Source: Heterodera schachtii
Lineage: Eukaryota; Nematoda; Chromadorea; Rhabditida; Heteroderidae
Direction: 5' to 3'
Assembly: GCA_023374025.1 (NCBI GenBank)
Contig: SIJG01000189.1
Coordinates: 102,240 to 166,239 of the forward strand
Length of the DNA: 64,000 nt
Shown here piece after piece: positions 49,201-61,200 of the stretch. Each line of letters opens with the position of its first letter. The stretch's first letter is position 1. A program made the translations under genes and the position numbers. A model generated the notes under the pieces. It ran no database searches, was not told the origin of the DNA, and was given only the letters and a program-made list of their open reading frames with translations.

Positions 49201-52200
49201 CCCATCTCTCCAAAAAGGCAAAAATTGTTCGAAATTTGTCCAAAATGCCAACTGCAAATTGTCCGCCCAATTTATTATGCTTGTTGAACATTGACAAATA
49301 ATAGTTTTTGGGCAATAACAATTCCAACAATTTTAAATGCATTGTAAAATCTGAAAAATGAAATTAAAAAATAAAAATTTAATGAAATTATACAAATATA
49401 TTTTTTTAAATTTACCTGCCAAAACGAAAAGTGTTTCTTTCCTCTCCTTTACCAAGGCTCTTCGATTTAATGCCATTTTTCTGCTTTGATTAAAAAGTTC
49501 GGTGATTTGGTCAAATTGTTTGAGTTTGTCGGCATCTTTCAAAAAATTAATGAACTATTTTCTTTTTTAATTTAAAATAATTAAAGAAATTAATTTTTAA
49601 TTCCACGACCCATTATTAGGGGTAATATTTTATTTTTTTTCTTATTTTTTCCTGAGCTCCCTTAGTCTGAAATGAACGAAAAACAAGTTTGTTTTTTTGG
49701 TGGTTCTTAAGCTACTTTTCGAGTTATTAGAGCCTATTTTCTAGGTTTTTATTTTTCAAGCCCAAAAAGCCTAAAAAATTATGTTTAAACCGGGGACCGG
49801 TAAATTGGACACCAGAAAATTGGACACCGGAAAATTGGACACCAGAAAATTGGACACCAAGCGGAAAGCTGGACACCGCCGGAATTTTGGACACCGAAGG
49901 AAAATTGGACACCGGAAAACTGGACACCAAGTTCCTAAAATAAAGCCAGGAATTGGGTTGAAAAATAAATTTATGAAGGGTAAATGGATTAATGAATTAA
50001 GGCACTTAGAGTAAATCAGGCATTAAACATGCACGATGATTGATCAATGTGCCAAAACATGCACGAAAATGGGCGATGATTAGTCAATGTGCTAAAATTG
50101 CATAAAAAATGGCAATCCTATCTAAAATAAAGCTTTGTTTCTTTCTTTATGAATGTTATGGTGGCTTTCTTCTCCTAATGTTACAATAATAAAAACCTTT
50201 CTATTGTCATTTTATTACGCTTATAAAAACACAGGGATGTGCAGACTAAAATAAAATCTTTTAGCAAAACCAAAATTTTTGTTTATTTATTTTTAATTTA
50301 TTTTATATCCAATAATGTCCAATTTTCGGTGTCCAATTTTCTGGTGTCCAATTTTCCGGTGTCCAATTTACCGGGAGCCGTTTAAACCAGGGCTCGCAAG
50401 TTTTTTTTTCAAAAAAAGGACAAATGAGGCTAAAACTAAGATTTTGACCCAAAAAAAGATTTTTTCTACAACTAATAGTAGCGCGAAGGAAACGTAATAA
50501 AAACATGAAAAATAGACTTAAAACACCATTTTATTAGCATGAAACAATTGAATTTTTTTCCGATGACCATTTTTTTCATTTCACCGCATATGCACTTTTT
50601 TGCGGCGCTTTTTTCCAAAAAAACTGAGAAAGTGGGGGGGGGGGGTCCGGTGGTGCCGATAGGCGCCACCGGGGAAAATTTTTTGAAAATTAGAAGCAAT
50701 TGTTAACAGATTTTGCCCAAAAATTGTCCAAATTTTGACTGTTCTTTAAGGCATTTTGGGCATTTTACACTATTTGTTAACAGAATTTCATCAAAAATTA
50801 CAAATTTTTACGATTTTGAGCCAATTTTTTAAGACAAAGACAAGTTTTTGGTTGCCGGCGGTGCCGATAGGCGCCGCCGGGAAAAAAATTTTGAAAATTG
50901 GGAGTTTTGGTAGCAATTAAATCAGCAAAATAAATCATTAAGCACAAAAAATTTAGAAAGTTTGTGGAAGCCTAAAATAAAGGACAATCTTTAAAAAAAG
51001 GACATTTTAAATTTTAAAGATCCGGCCCCTCCAAAAAAGGACAAATCTTTAAAAAAAGGACACTTGCGAGCCCTGGTTTAAACCTATTTTGCCAGTTTTG
51101 GCGTTTTACCAAAAATAATTAACAAAATGCAATAAAAAGCGAAAAATAATCCCTAAGAATCGACCCTAAATTTTGAAAAATGCACCCATAAGAAAAGAAA
51201 AATTTCTCATCTCCAAAATTATTTTTATACTTTTTTGACAAGAATTTTTGATTCAAAAATTATTTATCTCAAAATTTTGTTTCTTTTTTGAATAAAAATT
51301 TGTAATTTTACACCCCTAAATTTGAGGCTTTTTAGTGCCAATTTTCATTTTTTAGTGCCTATTTTGAGGTTTTTTAGAGCCTAAAGCCTACCTATTTTGG
51401 CAGTTTTTAGAGCCTATAAATATTAGCTCTACCCATTATTAAAAAATTATCTTTTTTTACATTTCCATATAAAATGGCTATTCAGCAATCAATTCAATGC
51501 GTTTTCCCATTGCTTCAAATACCCTACAGTATACCTACCGTTTTCGTATTTCTTCCTTAACTCCTTTCTCTTGCCGATTTCGTGCCAATACACGCCCTCG
51601 TCAAAATGGTCGCTGTTCTCCAAATTTTCGATGTTTTGTCCAAATTTAAGCAAAAATACTTCCATTTGTCTCGCGGTGAATTTAATGCGCGGAATGTGCA
51701 CAAAGCCGGGAATTTCAATGAATTTCACTTCAATTTGCACTCCGTCCATCTCAATTTGGAGCATTGGCACAAAGATTAAATCATTTTTCGGATATTTTTG
51801 GATAAATGTCACATTTAGTGCCTAAATTTCAAATGAGAAATTTTATAGGTTGCCGCTTAGCTCAAAAATTTCCTGAAACTCGAATTCATTTTCTCAAAAA
51901 ATTAATTAAGTTAAAGAGTTCATTTTTTTGCTGCGTTCCGATTTATTTGAAAAATTCCGATCCGGCGATAACTTTTTTATAATGTAAAAAAGCTCAAAAT
52001 CAGGATTTATTCAGTATTTTCATCAAAATTCCGAATCCGATTACGCAAAATTGGAAAAAAATGCTCAGAAACAATGTCTTTTTTAATAAGGACATCGTCC
52101 TTTTCCCGTCATTTTCAAGGACAATCCCTCCCGCGAACATTGATTAAACTTAAATTAAACATTGTAATAAAGAATGACTTTGCACAGAGTGCAGTACAGT

Positions 52201-55200
52201 GACTGATCACTGCACTGCTCTCGCGTCGACTGATCGCATTCCGTCGCTTGTCCAAAAACCAATTTCTGATCAAAGCCGCCCGGCAAAATGCAAATTGGCT
52301 CCAATTTAGCAACTGAGTTCTTCAGAAAATGTAAAACCGAAGGTTGAAATTGTGCTTCCGCCGACTGATCAGAAAATTAATTAATTTATTTTTTATTTAA
52401 TTAGATATTTAATTACCCATCCGTTAAAAATTTCATTCAATTTAATCAGCAGTTTTTGGGCAACTTTTTGCTCACTGTCTCTCAATTTTAATGCGCTTTT
52501 CAACTTAAAATGTTACTTTTTCATTAAATTTTATTTGTTTTTGTATTTAATTTTAAATTACTTTTTCGATTTCTTTCAATTTTCCATCATTTTCTTCCGT
52601 AAATTTCAATTCTTGCCATTTTTCGGTTGGAAATATTTGCGCATTTTTTCCATTAAAATTTATTTTGTCTTTCATTTCAATAAAAAGTGTCAAATTGTCG
52701 TTGTTTTTGTATTGTTCAAATAACATTTGGTCTAATAATAAAATTTATCTTATAAAATCCCTGAAAATTTCTTCTCTTACCCAATTTTTGCTGTGCAAAT
52801 GCTTTTTCCAGCAATTCCAATTTTCGCTCAAAATTGCCAACAATTTTATTTCCATTTTCGGCATTTTTAGTGCCATCTTCGTGGCTTCCAAAAAGGCTCA
52901 AAAGTGCCTTTTCCTTCTGATTTTTTGGCATTTTGTCCCAATTTTTTACTTTTCCTCCAATGATTGCTCTTCCAAATTTTCTGCTATTGATTTGTCTGCT
53001 GATCAGCTCAATGCCTCTTCTCTGATCACTTTCATTTTCTATTTGCTCCTTTTTATTTCCCGCTAATTTGTCCAAATTTCTCCCAATTATTTCCTCCATT
53101 TCCCTCCAAATTTCCCTCAAAAACTCATAAAGTTGTTCAACTAAATCTGCTGCTGAATATTGATCAGCCAAAATGCTTTTCCACCACAAAAATGTGCGCT
53201 TTTTCTTCACATTTTGCCACTGATCACCGCCCATCCATTCGATCGCATCCAATCGGTGGGAAATTTCGTTGACAAATGCGCCAACTGTGAGCATTCTGAT
53301 CAGTTGGCAAATGCCATCCCCATTTTGTTGTTCTTCCATCATAAAAGTGTGTACAAATTGGGCATATTTTTGGGCCAAAAAGTCATCGTCGGCAAACTCT
53401 TTGAGCTTTGTTCCTCCATTAGCAGCAGCAGCGGATTCGCTGCCCTCATTAGTGTTCTCTTGCTGGCTTTTATCTTCCTCATCTCTTTGATCGTCGCCGC
53501 CGACCGGTGCTAATGACTCATTATGTCCGTTTCTAACTGCCTTTTCCGCTCTATTTATTTCGCAATTATTTTTATTTTCGAGTGCTTCTTCTTCAGTGTT
53601 TGCCGTTTCCATGTTCTCCTCTACCGTATCCACATCAACAGTACTCATTTCAGTACCTTCTTTCGCTTCTTCATTCGTCCCCACTCCGCTTACTGTACTT
53701 CCCTCTTCGATAACTACCGTATCCGTCGCTGCTTCCGTTTCCTTTTCGCCGTCCTCTTTTTTCGCTTCGGTTTTCCCATTTTTGTTCTTTTTTCTTTTCG
53801 GTTTTTTCTTTTTCGGCTTCGTTTCCGCTGTTTTTTTGCCGTATTTTTCTTCCAATTTTTTGCCCAATTCTTCAAAATGTTCCGATGCAATTGCCCTCCA
53901 TGTTTGTATTATTGTGTCTTTGCCCACAAAATCGGGCAATTCTTTCATTTTTGATAAGACTAAAAATTATAAAATCAAAAGTTAAAAATATGAAATGAAT
54001 GTGAGAGAATTGTGAGAGCTAAGCAAATTTTATTTTACATTTGTTTTCGAATTTTTATTGCAGCAGAAACCCAGAAAAATTATTTTCTCTAAATTTTTTG
54101 AATTTTAACTTTTTTTTATCATATTAATTCACATAAACTGTTTTGAGACGTTGGCACAAAAACGACAAATTCTAAATTTTGTACATATTACGGTGCCAAT
54201 GGACAATTTTATTATGAAACATGAAATTTTCGTCATTATTGTAAAAAAATTCAAATTTTTTCTGATAAGGTAGCAAAAATCTCATTGTGTAATTGAATGA
54301 AATATAATAATTTTTAAGTCCATTTTAAACGTTTTGGAGAAAAATGGCCCGTATTAAACAATTTTTGTCATTTTATGTCCAGTTTAGCACATATTTTGAG
54401 GGTTTTAGCACAAATTTCGGTACTTATTCCTGGGTTTTTAGACATAAATCCCGGAATCCCTTCCCTAATTAATTATACATAAAGTTTGTTTATTGATAAT
54501 TTAATTAGGTAATTTTTGGTTTATTGATAATTTGATTAAGTAATCATTTCTTTATTGACAATTTAATTAATTATTTATTTGATTATTGATAATTTAATTA
54601 GGTTATTATTAGTATATTGATAATTTAATTAGGTAATTATTTAGGGTCGGGGTCGTTTTCGCGCCGGCCGTTTTCGCGCCAGCGCAGTTTTTGAACTATA
54701 ACTTTTTTCATTGTCAATCAAATCCAACTTTCTTGCTATCATTCGATAGCCCTATATTTCCTCTATTAGCCTGCAAATTGCGAAAAAATTGGTAAAGGCT
54801 CAAAAAAGTTATGACCAGAAAACTTCAAAAAACTGGTTTTCTAAACATTTATGGCCGGAACTTTTTTGAACCTTAATGAAAATTTTCACAATTTTGCAGG
54901 CAAATAGAGGATACTTAGGGCTATCGAATGATACCAAGAAAGTTGGATTTGGTTGGTAATGAAAAAAGTTATAGTTCAAAAACTGCGCTGGCGCGAAAAC
55001 GGCCTGGTCCGATTATTTAAGTTTCTCTTTTTCTCTCTCTCTCTCTCTCTGTCTCTCTCACAATGTCCCAATGCCTCTTTGATGTATTCGTTTCGATGCG
55101 CCAATTCGTTCACTGTTTTGATGCGCAATTCCGTCAATACCATCTCAAACCGTTCGTACTGTTCCCTCTCCTCCGACACAAAACTGTCCACCATCATTTT

Positions 55201-58200
55201 GTCCTCCTCATACACTTTTTGGCTGTTTTGTACGATTTTTCTCAGTTCGTCGTTCATCGCTTTTTCACTTTTCTTCGCCCCAATTTTTCCATCCAAAATT
55301 TTTTCAAAATAAAAATTCAAATGACTCAAAAAATGGTATTGAAATATTTGTAAGTTTGGCATTTCCTCCATTTGCTCGTCAAAGTAGCGGTCGTACAGTT
55401 GGAGAATCAAAACTTTGCATCGAACCCAAAATTTGGCGCACCGTTGTGCCGAAAATGAATTGCCCAAAATGAGAAGGGCGGTCACTTGGGAGTCGATCCA
55501 TCGGACAAAAATGAACAAATCCAACTAAAAATAAATAAAAATAAAATTATTTGATGGTTTCGAAGATGCTATGACGTTAGTCAAAAACTGTGCTAGGTCC
55601 TTTCGTAAAATCCGCCATTTTAGCGATTTTTTAGACAAAACATGGCATAACTTTGCTTAAAAGCAAACATATTTTACATTCTTGGCACCATTCAATAGCC
55701 TAGCTTTTTATCTATTAGCTTGCAAAATTTCAAATAGAAAAACCAAATTTAAAATAAGTTATGGCAGAGATAGTAGTATTTATTTTCATACAACTTTTTC
55801 TAAAGTTGACCAAATTTTTTACTTTTCCAGGCTAATAGAGAAAAAGCTAGGCTATCGAATGGTACCAAGAATGTAAAATTTGATTGACATAAAGCAAAGT
55901 TATGCCATGTTTCGTCGATAAAATCGCTAAAATGGCGGATTTTACGAAATGACTAATTTTGGTATAACTTTGCTAAAAAGCAACCAAATTTTTAATTCTT
56001 GATATCATTCGAAAGCCCTAAGTGTTTTCTATTTGCCTGCTAAATTTTGAAATTTTGCAGGCTAATAGAAAACATTAGGGCTATCGAATGACATCAAGAG
56101 CTTAAAAATTGGTTCATCTTGGGCGAAGTCAATGAATATTTTCTGTCAAAATTTTCCATTTGATGGTTTTGACCGTGCTGGTTAAAAATTGATAACTTGG
56201 CTCAATTCAACCAAATTAATATTTCATGGTATCATTCATAGCTCTAAGAGTTCTCTATCAGAAATAGCATTTGGTCTTCAAAATATTATATAAACATTTA
56301 GTTTTAATTTACAAACGTCTTAGCTAACATTATTGTAACATTCGAACCCAAAAATTCTGATTTATTTTATACAAATTTCACGAAAATTCATTAAGTTGTC
56401 AAAAAATGTGATGGTAAAATTATGAGTTCAACTTTTTGAAGATTTATAAATTACTTAAAAATAATTATATATAATTTTGTAAATTAATTCTCGATAGGTA
56501 CAATGCAAATTTCGAAAGATTTTTGACAATATAATTTGGTAGAAATTAATCGAGTTATAACTTTTTTGTCTTACATTCCTTTGTTTCCTATCCCCTTCTT
56601 TTAAGAAACGACCTAGCAGCGACTTCGACCAACGTTTGCAACTCTGAACTCTACGGAAATATTTTTGGTTAAAATGTGAGGAAAAGGTGGCCCAACTGAA
56701 GATTGCCATAAAACACTAAAATAATTTATATATAATTTTCATAAATTAAACGGGCGGTCGTCGGTCAGCAGGCAAATTTCGTCCAAGCATTTTTCATTAA
56801 TTAGTAGCTAATTAAATCATATAAAGCATTGCTTCACACCTTCGTCCATCGCCCTCTCATCGGCCGCCCACAGCGCTTCGACCAGCGGATTGCCGTGCGA
56901 GTCCGGCAAAAGTTTGGTCACCGCGTCGGCACTTATCAGTTTTAGGAATTTGGTTTTTGCCCCTGGATTTTCTGCTAAATTTTGAAGAAATATTCGAAAA
57001 TCGTTTGGATTATTAGCAAAAAATTGACAGATTCTGAATTTGAACAGCACTCGAGTTTCATCAAATGACCTTAAGGGGAGGGGGAAAAGATTTTTGAAAT
57101 CTCTGTTTAAAAGAATTTGTTATTCCAATTAATTACATCAATTTTCAAATGCTTTGATGGAAGTGTTCTGCCAGAGAGCTTAAATTCCCGGAAATTCTGT
57201 CGAGGGCTTGACCCCCGAGATACGGTGATGCTAGGCTAGGACGAAGTGACAAAAGTATCAATGTTCGTAATAATTAAATTTAATTATTATTTTAATTTTA
57301 ATTGCTAAATAATATATCATAACTTAGCTTAAACTTCGTCAAATTAATGAAATTTAGTACTAAGCAACAGCTCCAAGTATCCTCTACTACTTATTTAATT
57401 TTTTAAAAATTTGTAAAAAATTTACAAAAAGTTGCTACGAAAAAAAGCTCGAAAAATTTAGACTCAACAATTTTGTCCCTAACTTTATTGAAATTCAATA
57501 AAAATTTTTTGGAATTTAACTGAATAATAGAGAAATAATTGGGCTATCTAATTATATAAACAACATTTAAATTGGTTGATTCAGAAAAAAGTTATAAAGG
57601 AATTAATAGTCTCATATTTTTATGGTCATCCCGAAGAATGTAAGGTCGTTTAAATGCATGAAAATTGTTCCAACATCAATTAATTCACACCGCACTTGAT
57701 ATGAAAAGATAGCCCAAAGATTTCTCTATTATTAAGTTAAATTGCAAAAATTTTTTTATCGAATTGCAAAAAAGTTAGGGTCAAAATTGTTGAGTCTAAA
57801 TTTTTCGAGCTTTTTTGGTTACAACTTTTTTATAAATTTTTGCTAAGTTTATAAAATAGAGGATACGTAGAGCTAGCTAGCTACCTTCCAATAGCAAGAT
57901 TGATTTAGTTTGGTTAATTTGATTAAGTTTAAACTAAGTTGTGTTTTATTATTTAGCAAATAAATTTTAAATAATAATTAAATTTAATTATTACGAACAT
58001 TGATACTTTTGTCACTTCGGCTCACCACGGACTCGGTGACACCAAAAATTCAAGACTTTTCTCGGGTCTCGACCGGGACTCTCGAGCAGCTCCGCAGTGC
58101 CTTACCGTACCTTTGGACGCCCTCTACCGTGTTGCATGCGCTGTTCGGCTGCCATTGGCTCAGATCGGTGCCCCGATTAATTTTGCTGATTCCCATGGCA

Positions 58201-61200
58201 ATGCTTTTCAGCCTCAGGTACAAAAACAGTGGTGGACAAATTGCTTCGCGCAGCACGCTTTTATTGTATGTTGCCGTGCCCAATTTGGAGAGAAATGCCC
58301 GTTTTGTGGCCTTAATTTTGTGCAACAAAATTTCGCGAATTTCCGGCGAATTTTTCAATGGTTTAAGCATATTTTTGCTCAATTTGTCCTCATGGTCCAA
58401 TATTTCACTGATCAACAGTGGTGCCACATTTCTCGCCTCAATAAATTGCGCTTCTTCTGTGCCACTTTGGTATTTAAACTGATCCATTAGCATACTGATC
58501 AGTTGCGTATTGGTCAACAAATCTGAAAAAACAATTTCAAATCAAATTCTATGAAAAATGCATGAAAAGATTTTTTTTTAAAATTCTGTTTATCCCCTTA
58601 TAAATCCTCCCTATATTTAAACACATATATCTTATTCGATTCATCCTTATAAATCCTTCCCTATATTTGACTTTTCCTTCCTAAACAGGTTGCACTTCTG
58701 TTTTGGTGTTTTGAAAAATTCTTAATAAAAACTTAAAAACACTCCTAACAAATAAGTTTATTTAGTTATATGAAATTATTAAAAAAATCATTTTGAGTAA
58801 ATAAATTTAATTTGTTTTTTGCAATTAAGAATAAAAAAGCGCTGAAAAATTCGACTAAGATTATTAATTTTTGCATTTAAAAAGAGGAATGTAATTTTTT
58901 GCAAATGTCTCATTAATTAATTATTAATTAATTAATTAATTTGCTTTCATCTTTTTTTATTTAATAGAAATGAACGGACGGCTTTTTAAATTTGCAACCA
59001 TATTTTGCCGTTTTTCGACTTTATTTTGCCGTTTTTTTTTTGTTCCCATTTAGGCTCCTTTTTAGGGACATTTAGATTAGAGACCGGAAATTTCAAATTT
59101 GCGGGATTCCGCTGCGGGATTGGAATTCAAAGTTTTTGCGGGACGTGATCCCGCGGGATTAATGCCGCAAACCCCGCATTTAAAATTTGCGGGATCCCGC
59201 ACGGGATTGCGGGATTTTGGAAATTTCAAAAAATTTAAAATTCAATTAAAAAATCGCAAAAAACTAAATATAACTAATTCGAAAAGGAATTTAGCGGCTG
59301 ACGGCATATATGAAAAGGGAGTGTTGGATTGACTAAGATTTTTCGAAGGAGTCCGAGGATTTGAGAGAGATCGGTGGTAAAATTTCTTAATTGGATTAAA
59401 AATGATTGTTTTTCACGTCACTTTTTTGTGGCACACTTTTTCAAAAAATTTTATGAACGGGGGAGGAGGTCCGACGGTGCCGGTACGCGCCGCCGGGAAA
59501 ATTTCACAAATTTTGAATGAAATTTGCATGAAAATTTAGTTTAATTTTAATTAAATTCTGGGATCCCGCAAAATTCCGCGCGGGATCGTCGCGTCCCGCG
59601 CCGGTCTCAAATTTAGATATTTACCCCTAAGAATTCGTTATTTATTTATTATTAATAATCATTTGATTGGACTTCAATTAGTGCACATTCCGCCATTTTT
59701 GTGCATAAAGTTCTAGCCCAAGCAATTATGTATGTATTGGAAAATAATAAATATGAATTTTAATTATTTTTTCAACAAACTGAAGCGTAAAACTGAGGGG
59801 AAAAGCATCTCCATTCGGTCAAGCACACTGCTTGAAGTAAGCAAAATCATTCGCTGTTTCATCGTCGCAATTTTGTCCACCGTTTCAAAGCAGAAAATGC
59901 TTCGCATTTCGGCAAATTCCGAGAGTAAATAAATTAAGGTGTACAAATGGAACATGTCGAGCAATGGACGGCATTTTCGAAACTTAGCAACCAAAGCATT
60001 GGCATTCTGTGCATCGGCACAACGCATTTTGTGCCATTGCCTTTTTTGCCCATTGTCCGACAACAGAATGCTTTTCTGTGTAAATGATAAGCAATAATAT
60101 TAATCTTGGCATGGCATTTTGTATTTTTTCAAATACAGTAATACAATTTAAGTACGGTTTCTGAGGGGCATTTTTTGGGCGCTATTCAAAAACCAAAAGA
60201 ATAGCTTCAAAGCGAACACCGCGGCTTTCGAGTTTTTGTCAAAAACACCAAACGAGCGGTGCAGGACGAAGTGGCAAAAGTATCAATGACCGGAATAATT
60301 AAATTTAATTACTTCCGAAAAATTTAGACTGAACAATTTTGACCCTAACTTTTTTAAAACCCAATAAAATTTTTTGAAATTTGACAAAATAATTAATAGA
60401 GAAATCATTGGGCTATCTTATAAAGTAAATTAAAATTGGTTGTTTCCTGAAAAATGTTACTAAGGAATTAAATGAGTCATATTTTTATGCTCATAAAAAA
60501 TGTAAGGTTGTTTAAATACTTAAAAAAAATTATAATATAGTAGAGGAAATGTAGTGAGCTACCTTTTAATACAAAGTTTAATTAATTAGACTAAGTTTAA
60601 GCTAAGTTATGATTTTTTAGCAAATAAAATTAAAATAATTATTAAATTTAAATATTCCGATTATTGATACTGTTGTCATTTCGGCTCACCACGAAACCAG
60701 CGAGTACAAGACTTTCAAATTTTTGGGGACTTAAAATTTTCAAAAATTTTAAAATAAAAACTTGTCATCGCTTAATAACAAATTGGAAGCTCATGAAAAA
60801 ACCTGATCACTAAATATGAGCAAACAACCGACCCCAAACCAGCTCATCATGTTCTCGCTGATCAGTTCTGTTAGCATTGTGCCGTTCCATTCCTTCACAG
60901 TAATTCCCACCAATTTGTGCCATTCCGCGTTCATTTCCTTCAGCTGTTTGTCCGTCACCAATTTGTGAATGAATTGATAACATTTGCACACTAATTGGGC
61001 CCATCCATTTGCTGTCCCTGCGGCATTTTGTTGACATTCGGTCATTAATGACTCCCATTGGGTCAAATAATTGTTAATTAGGGCCATAAATTGTTCATTT
61101 TCCATCTTTGGTTGCACAATGATTGCCTTCCTGAACAGCCCCCTAACGCGTTCCAGATAATAGAAAATGATCGCTTTGCTTTCAATCGTTTCCAATTCTT

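Noticed and set aside
53160..53985. Plus-strand Phe/Ser-rich ORFs of up to 143 codons
   Set aside because: They are antisense to the Lys/Glu-rich exon of the large gene, and the composition is explained by the opposite strand.
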